From Luidia sarsii (lineage: Eukaryota > Echinodermata > Asteroidea > Paxillosida > Luidiidae): 64,000 bases of DNA. The notes beneath the pieces were generated by a model. It did no database searches, was not told the DNA's origin, and worked only from the letters and a program-made list of their open reading frames with translations. This document shows, piece by piece, positions 13,801 to 24,200 of this stretch. The translations under genes were made by a program, and so were the position numbers. Within the stretch, counting starts at the first letter, position 1, and each line of letters begins with the position of its first letter. The stretch covers positions 12,817,119-12,881,118 of the forward strand of contig OX465119.1 in the NCBI GenBank assembly GCA_949987565.1. Direction: 5' to 3'.

Positions 13801-13876
13801 TCACTAGGACGAACATAATGTCGTCCATCGGTTGATAACTTTGGCATAACTGGTGACTTTGAGTTCCTTCCTCCAT
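7897..13876 (-). CDS. MTFR1: Mitochondrial fission regulator (MTFR1/MTFR2/MTFR1L family)
   Basis: The 489-aa model has coding exons (5'->3') 13876-13568, 12448-12335, 11645-11503, 11196-10862, 9854-9682, 9067-8952, 8641-8443 and 7977-7897; all phases agree. Family marks: RSLVRQIGSSLPLRP (about 120-134), LADVAW in exon 3, a coiled coil ALEKIGQLEDELSKLRAQI (about 270-288), a long poly-proline stretch (about 309-345), PNMADVLKGLGTVKLR (378-393), SPGGTPI, AALIAQALKRKFA (418-429), DKENRAW, and a last exon starting FGQHLLK. Vertebrate members sit at mitochondria and promote fission or change distribution. The first ~100 residues are not recognisable from vertebrate members. The ATG at 13876 follows a 5'-UTR intron (donor CCG|GTAAGTGG at 14132/14131, acceptor CTTGCCAG before 13901). 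Which vertebrate paralog is closest is unclear; KENRxW recalls MTFR2. Confidence 0.88.
8710..8908. repeat. Diverged direct repeat (~66 bp, two copies) in MTFR intron
   Basis: CACCGGCCCCCA, TTGGCCTTTA and GGGCACCAGCCAAACCAT recur at 8710-8775 and about 8842-8908, between the last two large MTFR exons. The origin is unknown. Confidence 0.7.
9207..9350. mobile_element. MITE of the TTACGAT family
   Basis: It begins GGATTTCACAAAGCCTTACG, holds the inner palindrome CTTACGATGGATAACCCATCG, and ends ACGAGTTTGGTGAAACC. A reverse copy is at about 40490-40595, with fragments near 5095 and 61930. Confidence 0.6.
9469..9662. repeat. 73-bp direct repeat, two copies 122 bp apart
   Basis: AGGATACTGTAATGCCATGG and flanking bases occur at 9469-9541 and 9591-9662. 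The second copy ends 20 bp from the donor of the MTFR poly-proline exon. Confidence 0.85.
10438..10822 (-). mobile_element. hAT-like MITE (copy H1), interrupted by an S1 hairpin
   Basis: Terminal inverted repeats are CAGGGATGTAAGTGACC and CGTCTTACATCCCTG. The interior matches four other copies (53.86, 58.02, 60.75, 61.60 kb). The S1 element at 10606-10744 is inserted inside, so S1 is younger. It lies 39 bp from an MTFR exon. Confidence 0.75.
10606..10744. mobile_element. S1 retroposon, hairpin copy a
   Basis: It is an inverted repeat: CTTAAAATTTAGTGGGCCTG, the GACGTTTCGATCCTAGCAGG arm, then the same in reverse. The centre is GGCTGGACCTTTCTCAAAGG followed by CACTCTGCC. Possible target duplication AAATAATTTAAAATC / AAATAAATTTTAAATC. 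Confidence 0.8.
11290..11352. mobile_element. S1 fragment (half element)
   Basis: TTTGAGAAAAGTCCTGCTAG, then GATCGAAACGTCAGGCCC; a single unfolded arm in an MTFR intron. Confidence 0.65.
12057..12195 (+). mobile_element. S2 tRNA-headed SINE, internally deleted
   Basis: The tRNA-like head GGGCTGGATAGCTCACATGG is fused to the S2 tail GTTGAGTTACCACTAAGG, then CATGGTGTCACCGCAAACC and CCTATATC. The middle (B box and stem-loop module) is missing. Confidence 0.7.
12540..12716. mobile_element. S1 retroposon, long unfolded copy
   Basis: GGGCCTGACGTTTCGATACTAGCAG is followed by CTTTCTCAAAGGCAGAATGA, then unique sequence to GATAGGGTGAGATCA. It shares the region beyond the fold point with the copy at 35687-35933, so it shows the undeleted 5' part of the S1 transcript. 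Confidence 0.65.
12903..13012. mobile_element. Foldback element, AGTCCGAGTAACTT family
   Basis: TAGTCCGAGTAACTTAGACC and GGTCCAAGTTACTCGGACTA face each other around an AT-rich loop, with TA at both outer ends. Relatives or halves are at 13511-13535, 14996-15045, 15310-15330, 15366-15500 and 26884-26920. Confidence 0.65.
13072..13254. mobile_element. MULE-like MITE (copy M1)
   Basis: Long terminal inverted repeats of about 45 bp begin CGCAGTGGCTGTTGTTACGG and end CCGTAACAACAGCCACTGCG. It is flanked by 9-bp TAATTATTT on both sides. Confidence 0.75.
13268..13452. mobile_element. MULE-like MITE (copy M2), tandem with M1
   Basis: Same ends as M1, separated from it by one TAATTATTT-containing spacer and followed by a third TAATTATT. 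Confidence 0.75.
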
Positions 13877-14124
13877 GCACTACGCAAAGTGCGATCGTCA
13901 ACTGGCAAGATCCGAATACAACAAAAAAATCAGCATTTCATTTTCAATTTCATTGTGATCGCAAATTTCAAGTCGCAATCGACAGCTTTTTAAGAAATCG
14001 CACGTCGACCGATGTACTCTCATATCAGCATCGTGATATCTAGCCTGCCATACAACACACACACACATTATCATTTTACCTGGAAGTGGCTCCAAAAGTA
14101 GCCGAAATCTCCGGAGAAATTCAC

Positions 14125-14346
14125 CACTTACCGGTTTCGCCTTCCCCGGTTGACTGTATACTTGTATGCAAATGAAGCGGCTTTGGAAACCAGTCGGCCA
14201 ATCAGACGCCAGGGTGACAGCCATCGACCAATCAGCGCTGAGAATTTTGCGAGGCGGCCATTTTTAAAAGCCAGTGTGTTACACTACAGCAAGACATTAT
14301 TGTGTGCAAAATCGTCAAGTCGTGTATAACCCGTCAAATTTGTAGG
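14125..14346. promoter_or_regulatory. Shared bidirectional promoter of MTFR and ARMC1
   Basis: Divergent first exons lie within about 200 bp: an MTFR 5'-UTR exon (minus, ending with donor CCG|GTAAGTGG at 14132) and an ARMC1 5'-UTR exon (plus, ending TTGTAG|GTGAGT at 14345). Between them are two CCAAT boxes (14198-14202 and 14228-14232, both followed by CAG) and a YY1-like GGCGGCCATTTTT at 14253-14265. No TATA box is obvious. Transcription start sites are inferred only. Confidence 0.6.
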
Positions 14347-15045
14347 TGAGTATTTCATCATTTTTATCGAATTCCTCCCGACGAAATGTCAAGCCACGAA
14401 CTACTACGATTAGCTCATTATTCAGTGGTACACCAGGTTACTGTGAGGAACTGAATTCTCTGAGATAAAACGGTTTCAAAGCCGGTAATATCTTGCGCAT
14501 TTTGAATAATATGACTGTTTCTATTTTGAATTGAAGTGACGCAATACTAGTTACTACCATTGATTTAGAGAAGGATGAATTAGTCGTTGATAACTCCATG
14601 GAACTCAAAGTATTTGAAAAACTCGCTGATTAAAATGATTACTTGCTCACCAAAATGATGGTGAGGGAACTGTTGTTATTGTTAATTTCATTCAGGCGAT
14701 AGTTATATCATGGAGGAATAACTACTTATTCCTCCATGGTTATATTCAACTGAGCATAACTAGTATGAGTATGATACTTACTATGGCATGAATATGAAGG
14801 CGGATTTTTTTTTACCTAATTTGCTCTTCGGGCCGGGGGCCGGGGGGGGGGGGACTGTGACTGTGACTGTGAGGAATGTGAGATGTTCTACTTCACTGTA
14901 TGCGTTCTAATTATTCTGTGGTGGTGTGAGGCTGAAAATTGACCAGTTTATCAATGGGATAGGGCTTGCAAGAAATGCACCCATGGTACTACTACTAGTC
15001 TAAGTAACTTGGACCCTTAGGCCTTACAATCGCCCTTTAAAAAAA

Positions 15046-15237
15046 CGCAATGGCTATTGTTAATGTTACGGCGGTCGTCTGTGTAGTTCCCTCACTTGAA
15101 AGTATTCGTCAGCATTGCAGTCCGGTTGAACCAGATCATTCACTGACTGTCTGGTTCCAAGAGCTAAACATCCTGACAAATATTGTTAAGTACGTCAGGG
15201 AACCACATGGACGACTGCCGTAAACACAGCCACTGCG
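15046..15237. mobile_element. MULE-like MITE (copy M3)
   Basis: CGCAATGGCTATTG end and CAGCCACTGCG end, with TTAAAAAAA on both sides. It sits in ARMC1 intron 1, nested inside a member of the AGTCCGAGTAACTT family. Confidence 0.7.
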
Positions 15238-15365
15238 TTAAAAAAAAATTGAGGTTTCGGGCGATAGTCAACTGAAAGTGAAACCTCAATTTTTTTTAAA
15301 AGAGCAATTGTAAGGGTCCTCGGACTACAGCCATGGATGGAGCTAGGTTGAATTTGAAGTACCCG

Positions 15366-15500
15366 GTAGTCCAAGTAACTTGGACCCGACAATTGTCACC
15401 CTTTTTTATCGAAATTTGAAATTTGGATTATAAAAAAGGGTGACCAGTGTAAGTTAGACCAGTGACTTGTCCTGTCCAAGTTACTGACTTACTCGGACTA
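15366..15500. mobile_element. Foldback element, AGTCCGAGTAACTT family
   Basis: GTAGTCCAAGTAACTTGGAC at the left, TCCAAGTTAC and TTACTCGGACTA at the right; ARMC1 intron 1. Confidence 0.6.
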
Positions 15501-15796
15501 AATTCAAAGCACTCTTGCAAATATTGTAAATATACTAAAGTAAAAGGGAAACAAAGATATATTTTTTAAAATTGTATGTCAATGTTCCATAAATGGCCAT
15601 CATTGACAAGAAAAACAATTTTTTAACATGAATTTGAAACTGAAAGAAATCAATTAAAAAAAAAAAGGGATGAACACAAATTTAGGAAGCAGTTTGCAAT
15701 ATATATTACATGTATTAACTATATCATTTTACAACCACTTATTGAATGTCAATGGTTTTATTTTTTATTCTATAACTAGGCTAAACAAAAGTAACC

Positions 15797-18700
15797 ATGG
15801 ATATTTGTGGCATTGTTAAACAACTTAAGGAACTTGCCTCAGACGCCAAGAACCGTGAAGCTATTGTGAAGGTTTGTAGGCTTTGAATTTCTTGAAAGTG
15901 ACATCAACCCTTATCCATATAATGATATAATTATCATGTCAAAGGAAATCTCAGTAATCTCTAAAACTTAGTAAAAGTTTACAGCAATGACTGGACTGGG
16001 TGCACTGGCCCGATGCCAATTGAAAAAAAAAAAAGATCACTTCAGTTCTTTTTCTATTTAACGATTCTTAATAATTATTCTCAAAATTTAGTGGGTCTGA
16101 CGTTTCGATCCTAGCAGGACCTTTCTCAAAGTCAGAGAAAGGTCCTGCTAGGATTTTGAGATTTGCATTTTGGTAATTTTAGTCAGTAAGCAGTTTGCAA
16201 CATTTTTGTAAATCACTTCAATTTTATTTTATTTTGACAGGACCAAGGATGCTTGCCAGGATTAGTTCTCTTCTTAGATAACGATGATGTCAATGTAGTC
16301 ACCACAGCTCTAGAGGTGAACTGATAAAAAGTTACCAATAAAAAATGCAGTGGCTGTTGTTACGGCAGTCGTCCGTGTGGTTCCCTGACTCGATTGTATT
16401 TCGTCAGCATCGCAGGCTGGTTGAACCAGTCTATTAGCTGATAGTCTGGTTCCAAGAGCTAAACATCCTGACAAATACTGTGAAGTCAGGGAACCACACG
16501 GATGACTGCCGTAACAACAGCCACTGCGAATAAAAAAAGTTACCAAAAAATGCTCATTTTGATGTAAGCCTGCATTATGTATAATTTTGTTTTCGATATC
16601 CATAGATCAGCTGAAAGTATTACAAAAAAATAAAAAAATGTATTGGGCTGGATGTTTCAATCCTTTGAGAAAGGTGCTGCATGGATCAAAGCATTAGGCT
16701 CTCTTTAGATTTCTCTGTATATTTCAGAGTTTTTGAGCAGATTGCAACCTGGGTGATCTGACATACAGTTGAACGTCGCTATAACGAACATCCCGTGATT
16801 CATGAAAATTGTTCGGTATAGCGGTCGTTCGTTATGACAGTTGCCGCCGCATATCCACGGACGCATACGTCGGGAGCCAAAGGGCATCTTTGTTATAGCC
16901 AAATGTTCCACTGTATCTGTTTGTATTATGCCTGTAGCAGTGAAGAATCCTAAACCATTCTTCCTCTGTCCTTCTCCGTTGCCGCAGACTCTGCAGCTAT
17001 TGGCCGACTGCCCCAGCAACCGGCCAATCATGAAGAGGGAACTGGGCATGCTCATTAGCCTTCAGGACATCCTGGACAAGTAAGGCCTCGACATTGACCA
17101 ACAAACTGCTCGCCTTTTCAAAAAAATCCCCAAATACTGTCATACTTCAATCATTACATCACACACCCGGCTCGGGATTTGTCTCCATTTCGTCCATTCT
17201 GAAGTGACAGTGGATACATTTGACTATTTTTCATTTAACCATCATCGCGGTAAAACCTTCCCCCCCAAAAAAAAAAAAAAAAATCCAGTCCAGACACAGC
17301 TTAGAGAAGTCACTTTGCCCTTGCAAATCTTGCGGATTGTTCGAGCTTAGAAACAGCCGCTTCAATTCTGCGCTGGTCCTTTTTACCTCAAGGCCGCAGT
17401 CCACCACGAGGGCCAAGAACCTGGCCAGGGACATCCAGGACCGCCTGACGGCCCCGCCCAGCCCCGGCCCCCTCAAGGAGACCCAGAACAACGGCCAGCC
17501 GCGCCCAGCCGGCAGCGGCCGACACCCGACCAAGCCCAGGGAGGCGCGGTCCTTCTTCCTGGGCTCCAACAACCGCAAGGGCAAGGTGGTCTTGCTGCAA
17601 CTGGAGGGGCTGAACGACCAGGTAATAACCCTCCCCCCTTTCCCCTCCTCCCCCCCTAGCTAGCTTGCCTACCAGTAGCTACGTACAAAATTCTTGAGTG
17701 AAACCTCACTAGGGCTCAATTTCATAGAGCCGCTTTTAATTCATCGCCAAAATTTGCTCAAGCACAACAATTCATCATTCATAGGATCACTTTGCCAACC
17801 CCAACTTCGCCCTGTTTCATGCTAAGTAAAGAAGAGTGGAATACAAGTCAAAAGCAATTGATATAAGTGGGTTTGTATTTTGTAATCCTGTTTGCATATG
17901 GAAGACTTTTCACGCTTAAGCTTGCAATTTCTTCTGCATCATTTTCTTTCTTTCCCCCCCCCCTTCTTTTTTTATTTGTGGCAGACTCACAGAAAAGCGT
18001 GTGAGGAGGAGCTGCTGAAGGTCAAGGGGGTCGTGAGTTTCACCTTTGACCTTTGCAGTAAGCGCTGCATCCTGCGGACAAGGACGGAGTTGAGGCCAGA
18101 GGTGAGAAAAAGTTGGGTGTTTGGGGGATTGGTTTTTTAGATCAATCATCACTTGGGATAGACCTTTAGAGAGGAGTGGGAAGAATAAAGCAAAGGAAAC
18201 GATGGCGTCACAAGAGTTTGAGATAATAGCTGATGCTGTGGTCTATTTAAGGTCATGACCGCTTATGAATGATCAATAGACAGTTGAAATGGCCCCATTG
18301 AATCGCACTCTCACCAAACCATAATGCCCCTGTGGCCGCCAAGCAGTGTCGGGTCAATGAATGGGCACCTGTTCTCATCCCTCTCTTTGTCCGTATGTTG
18401 GGCTGTTTTCCTGGCAGGTCCTAGTCGCTGCCGTGGCACGGACAGAGAAAGTGTCCGCTAAGCAGGTCATCAAGAATGAATTCGGCGAGGAGGTGAGACC
18501 CTTCAAGGGAATCCGTATGACAACCACGATGCTTCGTAAAGAACTATCACCAAAGTAGCACTCGCGTGAAATCCACAAGGCAAAAAGAAGAAAAGGGGGG
18601 GGGGGAGCCTTGAAATTTGTCAAGGTGGGACATGAGGCCCTTGACAAATCCTTGGATCAGGCTCCGGCTTCATCCCCATCTGACAAAACCTGAAAATCCA

Positions 18701-19227
18701 GTTTGTGGTTTGTCGCCGAATTTGTTGGCTTGTTAAGTACAGAGTATTCACCGAGAAACTTTGGCCAAACGCTTGTTTTCTAGATGCGTGTGACATTAGC
18801 ACAGGTAAGAGAAATAGGCCCGAGCCTAAGCCTTCATTTCGTAAATGGCCTAAGTGGCAGACGCAAAGATGGACGGGCTACACGTGGAGGGCACTAGAGA
18901 GGATGACACAATAGAAGTTTGCCTCGGCAGTGCTTGCCAAGGATTTTGTAAAGGTTTGTGCTGTGATCATAACGCTGCCAAAACGTAGCCCAGACTCTTA
19001 AGACAGTTCTTTCCCGGTTTCATCAGGTCCTGCTGTCCTTTGGCGACGACCCGGCCACCGCCGACAAGGAGAATGCCGCCTCACGGCCGGCCTACCTGCC
19101 CGAGGACGACAGCCCCGTCAAGGGGCTGGACAAGGCCTTGGTGAGGCCGGGCCAGGGCGACGGCAAGCAGCAGTCGGGCTGGCTCAGCACGGCCGCCAGC
19201 TTCATCTCCAGCAGCTTCTACTGGTGA
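15797..19227 (+). CDS. ARMC1: ARMC1, armadillo repeat-containing protein 1
   Basis: The 287-aa model has coding exons 15797-15871, 16241-16315, 16988-17079, 17393-17621, 17985-18101, 18418-18492 and 19027-19227, all phases consistent; vertebrate ARMC1 is about 282 aa. A non-coding first exon ends at 14345, and the exon with the ATG starts at 15780. N-terminal armadillo-like helices: VKQLKELASDAKNREAIV, DQGCLPGLVLFLDNDD, LQLLADCPSNRPIMKRELG. Residues about 140-220 (FFLGSNNRKGKVVLLQLEGL to VLVAAVARTEKVSAKQVI) match the family's compact alpha/beta domain. The C-terminus QSGWLSTAASFISSSFYW matches the conserved membrane-associating end. Vertebrate ARMC1 acts at the mitochondrial outer membrane and is reported to work with MTFR proteins in mitochondrial distribution. 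Exon 4 carries a Pro/Gln/Ser-rich linker longer than I recall in vertebrates. Confidence 0.95.
16080..16216. mobile_element. S1 retroposon, hairpin copy b
   Basis: Short left arm TCAAAATTTAGTGGG, centre CTTTCTCAAAGTCAGAG, then the arm and tail GCAGTTTGCAACATTTTTG. It ends about 24 bp before the ARMC1 exon at 16241. Confidence 0.8.
16346..16528. mobile_element. MULE-like MITE (copy M4)
   Basis: GCAGTGGCTGTTGTTACGGC and its inverse; AATAAAAAA occurs on both sides as a 9-bp target duplication. ARMC1 intron. Confidence 0.75.
16766..16913. mobile_element. pogo/Tigger-like MITE (copy T1)
   Basis: CAGTTGAACGTCGCTATAAC to GTTCCACTG, flanked by TA on both sides; the interior repeats GTTATAGC motifs. 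It ends 74 bp before an ARMC1 exon. Confidence 0.65.
18628..18858. mobile_element. MITE, GGCTTAGGC family
   Basis: The left end AGGCCCTTGACAAATCC pairs with the right end TTTCGTAAATGGCCT. The interior (GTTTGTGGTTTGTCGCCGAA, GTATTCACCGAGAAACTT) matches 47.10-47.35 kb and, inverted, 54.94-55.19 kb. Confidence 0.65.
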
Positions 19228-20128
19228 ACGCCGGGGAGACACTTTTTTTCAGTCCCAGTCTCACCTAATACTTGACCCCCGTGATTGAGATACCCCATCA
19301 ATCAACGCCCCTCCCCCACACCCCACCCACCATCTGCCAATAGAGGTTTTTCAGTCACAATCTTTTTGACGGTCGGCGTACAATTCACGCGGATGTACGT
19401 GGCAGGTGCGCACCTTCGAGTGAAAATAATGTCCAATGGAAATACTCCGATTCTATTCTCTATGAAATTAGCTCTAGGACCTTGCGCAGAAACAGAGGAC
19501 CTTTTGTGAAGGCAGCAGCTTGCTACAGGTTTTTATATCACTCCGTGTCTGAATTGTGCAAGATGCTTTGGCCAAGAGCTGTTGAGCCTTGGAGTAATTT
19601 GACTATCCACTGTATGAGGGAGTGAGACGTTTGCAAATCTGCCATCCAGGATATATAGTGGCCAGTGTACATATTGAAATCATTCTCATGCATTGCAACT
19701 TCTTCTTTTTTAGAGGAAGGCGATTTCTTGAACAGAGGTGTAAGATAATCCAGATCTCAGTATTTTCAGAGCTGGGCAGAAAGATCGTGGTTTTAGTTCA
19801 TCCCCGAGACACTTGCTAAATGAGACATTTTTTTTTACCATTGTGATTTAAACCCCTGGCCAGTGGCCACACACACATTTCTTAAAATACAAGACATCAG
19901 AACTTGTTTTAACAATATCATTAGGGTTTAAGGGCTGCATTTAACTAGATTTTCAATCAAGAGATTCAAGTGATTCTGTTGCCATGGCGAATGATTGAAA
20001 ACTATCCATGATCACAGATCATGGATTACATTTGCAGGATGGATACAAAATTGTACATATACGTCACTAAAACAAATAACTTTTTAAAACTGATTGCTTC
20101 ACTCGTTTTTCTTTCTTTTTTTCATGTA

Positions 20129-20134
20129 AATAAA
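20129..20134 (+). terminator. ARMC1 poly(A) signal
   Basis: AATAAA about 900 nt past the ARMC1 stop, followed by T-rich and GT-rich sequence. Confidence 0.65.
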
Positions 20135-20409
20135 ATTTGTAAAGTATGACAATTTATTTCTTTTGTTTCATTATTGTTGTTTTTGAGTTTTCTTTGTATT
20201 CGGTTTTTTGGGGGGTCAATATTTAACAATTCACATGCACACAGTGGAAATCATTTGGAAACCATTTTCAAAGTTTGGTTTACAAAAGTGAAATTTGCCA
20301 TTTATTTCCCCAGGATTTCACTAATTTGGAAGTGATCATAAAAAAAAAATCAATAAAAGGACCACCAAAAAATGAATATCTGTAAACAAGTGAAACATCT
20401 TTCTTTATC

Positions 20410-20415
20410 TTTATT
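20410..20415 (-). terminator. Candidate EIF3I poly(A) signal
   Basis: TTTATT on plus reads AATAAA on minus. It implies an EIF3I 3' UTR of about 0.8 kb containing the piggyBac-like MITE and a tRNA-like SINE head. Confidence 0.45.
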
Positions 20416-20511
20416 CAACCAGACCAATAAAAAGGTAAGTTTTGAATAAATAAATGCAAACTCATTTAATCGTTATAAGGGATTTTTCATGGGGCTGCAT
20501 TGTGCTTTTAA

Positions 20512-20877
20512 AGCCCCTACACAACATTGATATGATCGAAAAACAGAAATGTTCAGATTTACATGAAACTTATACAGTTTGAAGATGGTTATAGTAGAAA
20601 CCTCGCACTGAAAAATTTCTGCTTAAAATGTTGTATTTTTGGAGAAGAGTGAAAGAAATTGTTTACATCTCACCGAGATCTTAACTATTTTTTGGAACAG
20701 TACAGCATTGAATGCTGCATTTTCGCGAAAACAAATGAAGCGGTTTTTACGGATTTCTCGAGACTCGGTTGGTGGATTGAGCTGAAATTTTCACAGGTGT
20801 GCTATTTCTTGCACATGTTTGATCAGACGACGTATGGATGAATTTCTTTGACCTCGGCCAATGTTGTGTAAGGGGCT
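20512..20877. mobile_element. piggyBac-like MITE (copy P1)
   Basis: 366 bp with terminal inverted repeats AGCCCCTACACAACATTG and AATGTTGTGTAAGGGGCT. It is flanked by TTAA on the left and TTCA (a mutated TTAA) on the right. The second copy is at 43631-43998. Confidence 0.8.
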
Positions 20878-20949
20878 TTCATGCAGATAGCAGGAGAAAG
20901 GGACATCTAATACCACTGGCTTACATTGGATATCTGGGTGACCACATAA

Positions 20950-21025
20950 GGGCGGGATAGCTCAGGTGGTAAGAGCATGGGCATGTCGAACCAGAGATCT
21001 AGGGTCCAAGTTCCAGTCCAGTCAA
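20950..21025 (+). mobile_element. tRNA-derived SINE head
   Basis: GGCGGGATAGCTCAGGTGGT holds a perfect polymerase III A box (TAGCTCAGGTGG); a degenerate B box GGTCCAAGTTCC follows. It does not close into a functional tRNA. Confidence 0.6.
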
Positions 21026-21218
21026 ATGTTCATTGCCTTTTTTCTTTTTTTTTAATTGCTTTTTCACGTCCCAGTTGGTTTTCCTTGAAGGACCGAATGT
21101 GAGTGGATTTGACAGTCACTGGTCCAGTCACTAGTCAACTTCTCAGAGGATAAAGAAAGATGAGCGCCCCTACTAATCAGCAAGGAGTTTTTTGGGTTTT
21201 TTTTATCTTCATTTCTAA

Positions 21219-24200
21219 TCAGTACTCAAACTCAAAATCATTGAACTGCGGGTCAAAGGTGTGTATCCTGACGTAGCCGTCCTCCCCTCCGCTGCTGTAT
21301 CTGTAACATCAAAAACAAGGGGGAAACAAATGCGCATAAGAATCGCGAAACCATAAAGATGCCTAGTCAAATTCTAGAATGTTCTAGAATTAAACATTAT
21401 TGATCACTGGAGTTTGGGCGGTCTGTTCTTCACACGCTAACCTTGTTCTCGGCGCTCGAACCCTACGAACACGAAGCAAGAACGCTGCACTCGGAACAGG
21501 ATCACACACGCCACCTCCCCACCAGGGTTGTTCACCACGAACAGCCGAGAACGCGCACACCCGAACTCAACCCATATGTGATGTTAGAACTATATACTTC
21601 TTTTTTTGTCTCTAGATTTTTGTTTGTTTTATTTGTATATTATTTAGGTGTTGTTATGGAGGAAAAAGGAGAGCCACTCGATTGAGATTCAGATCGCATT
21701 TGGCAATCCTTCAGGGTGCTACCATGTTCATGTTCTGTTTGGTTTTCTCACATTCATGTTCGTACTTGCCCTGAGAAATAATAAATGCAATGAAATGCTT
21801 GAGAATCCCCGTTACAAAATATAAACAAAAAATCTAGCTGCTTGGTTGGAGGGGGGGGGGGGGCAAACTCACCCTAGGCCGTCCGGCGAATAGGCCAGGC
21901 TGTTGATGGGGCCAAAGTGACCTTTGACCCGGCCAAACTCCTCCTCGAAGATGAGGTGGAAGAAGCGGGCGTCAAACTTGCCGATGCGGGAGGAGGTGGT
22001 GGTGACATCCATGGCCTCCTGGCCTCCCCCAAGAACGACCTGATTTCAAAACGAAGCAAGTTGAAAATAAAAACTTGAAAAACAAAAATTAAAACAACGG
22101 AAAGTCTGACTAGAGACCAAGTATTTCTTAGGGGGCCCCTTAAAGTAGCAAATAAAAACTTGACAGGACCAAGAATTGAGCCTGAAACCACTTGTCATGT
22201 GTCAGCTATGTGCTAGTCCCATGTCAGTCACATGCCAGTCACATGGCTGCCATGTGGCAGTCACATGGCAGCCATGTGGCAGTCACATGGCAGCCATGTG
22301 GCAGTCACATGGCAGCCATGTGGCAGTCACATGGCAGCCATGTGACAGGCACATGGCAGCCATGTGACTGGCACATGGAAGTCATGTATCAGTCACATGG
22401 CAGTCATGTATCAGTCACATGGCAGCCATGTGGCAGTCACATGGCAGCCATGTGGCAGTCACATGGCGGCCATGTGGCAGTCACATGTCACTCACGTGAT
22501 CCTTGTTGGGGGACAAGGCAGCTGAGTTGACCGGTCTCTCCGTCTTGAATGCCTTCAGGAAATCCAGCGTCTCACCATCAAACAGCTATAGGAGAGACAC
22601 AGAAAGAATGGTTGCCTGACAAATGGTCTACGCAAGTTCTGACAAATGTTCTGGTCTACGCAAGTACTGACAAATGGTCCAGTCTACGCAAGTACTGACA
22701 AATGGTCCGGTCTACGCAGGTACCAGTCTCAAGTTCGAGTTGGAGACTCGAAAAACGAAGAGAAAAGCAGCTCAAGGTAAAGTGGACAAGTAATTTGCCA
22801 GTCCATCCCGACGCTTAACGGTAAAATTTTGGACAAAAAAGTGATGGGCAAAATGGTTTGCCTGACATGTACCAGTTTACTGGTTATATGAAATTCACTC
22901 TTTGATCCGTTTCACAGTTTTTATATAAAAAAGGGAATATGTAGTTTGTGATTTATGTGGACCAACAGTCCAACACTATCCAGAATTTGCAGTTTGAATT
23001 TTGTTATTTTACCATAACCAAACAATTTTACAATGTAAATATATCTTACCATGGGATGTGTGGCTATAAAATGTTGATCAAATGCAAGCTGTGTTCATCG
23101 TTCAGAGACCTGACAAAGCTATTTTGAAAGAGTCGTCTGCTCACCAGACTGGAAGCTTTAGGGTCCGAACCACGACTCCACGAACCACGATATGCTGGGC
23201 GGACACATACCTTTGCCGTGGTGTCCTTGGAAGCTGTGATGATCATCATGCCGTTCTTGGAAGTCTGAATGTCGTTGATCGGCCGACTGTGTTCGCAGAC
23301 GGACTGAATCTTCTCGCCGGTCTTGGGGAAACAAAATGAAACGGAAAAAAAACAAAATTGACAAGCAATTGAACTCTATTGCAAGAGGCAAGATGTCGAA
23401 GCCGGAACAAGAACAAGGGCTGTGGCTAGGGCTTAGGGTATTCAATGTGTTCAGCCTATGCATCGGTGCAGGAGGAGGGGGAGGGTAGGAAGTTACCCGG
23501 GCCAACTGCTGAAGCCGTAGCCATTACCTAGGTCAGAATTTCTCGAGAAGAGCAGCCCCCAGACAAAAACAAATGCAAGTGTTGGTGTTGTTGCCTGCAT
23601 TTCGGCCCGAAACCTTCCCTCCCTCCTCTTGTGCCCCGTTACTGCAATTCCTCCAGTAGTTCTGTTTCTCTCAAGCTCGCCGATCAAGTCAATAAGAAAT
23701 GTTTTTTGTTTTTTTATTTGTCACTTCCGAATTGTGGAGACAAACTTTTGCCATTTCCCCTGGATAAGGGTTGTTCAAGTCTTAGTCTCCAGTTCCCCTG
23801 GAGTCGGCTAGACAGATTTCTGATGGCGCTTCACGCATCCACTTCGAACCCAAGCTTTCCACTCTGTTCTCTGTGGGTGTTGATCTCGGTTTACCCTTGA
23901 ATTGAACATGAGGTGTGGGAAATGGGGAGAGTGTGCTCAGAATACATAGAAAAGTGAGAGGCTAACAGCGCATCATCATCTGATTATCATCAGTAGAAGC
24001 GGATCTCAGGGGCCACACTTACAAGAAGGGCCTGCAAGGGATGAGGTCGGCTCGAACCAGAACAACCAGAACCTTGCTCACGAGACCACACAGTCAAGGG
24101 GAAAGGGAAGAAGGGGGGGGGTGGGACTGTCATCGGTGAGTCGTGACCCTTGATCTACGGTACCTGGATGTCCCACTTTGTCAGCGACCCGTCATCGTGG

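Noticed and set aside
13898..14224. A 108-codon minus-strand open frame starting MAVTLASDWPT
   Set aside because: It lies in the MTFR promoter, 5' UTR and first intron. When spliced at the strong donor (14132), it is out of frame with the MTFR ATG at 13876.
18493..18558. ARMC1 reading continuing past exon 6 (VRPFKGIRMT...) to a stop
   Set aside because: The GTGAGA donor at 18493 and the conserved last exon at 19027 (LPEDDSP, WLSTAASF) show this is intron read-through.
22176..22530. A 112-codon repeat frame over EIF3I exon 7
   Set aside because: A 22-bp minisatellite read in three frames; the true exon is on the minus strand.
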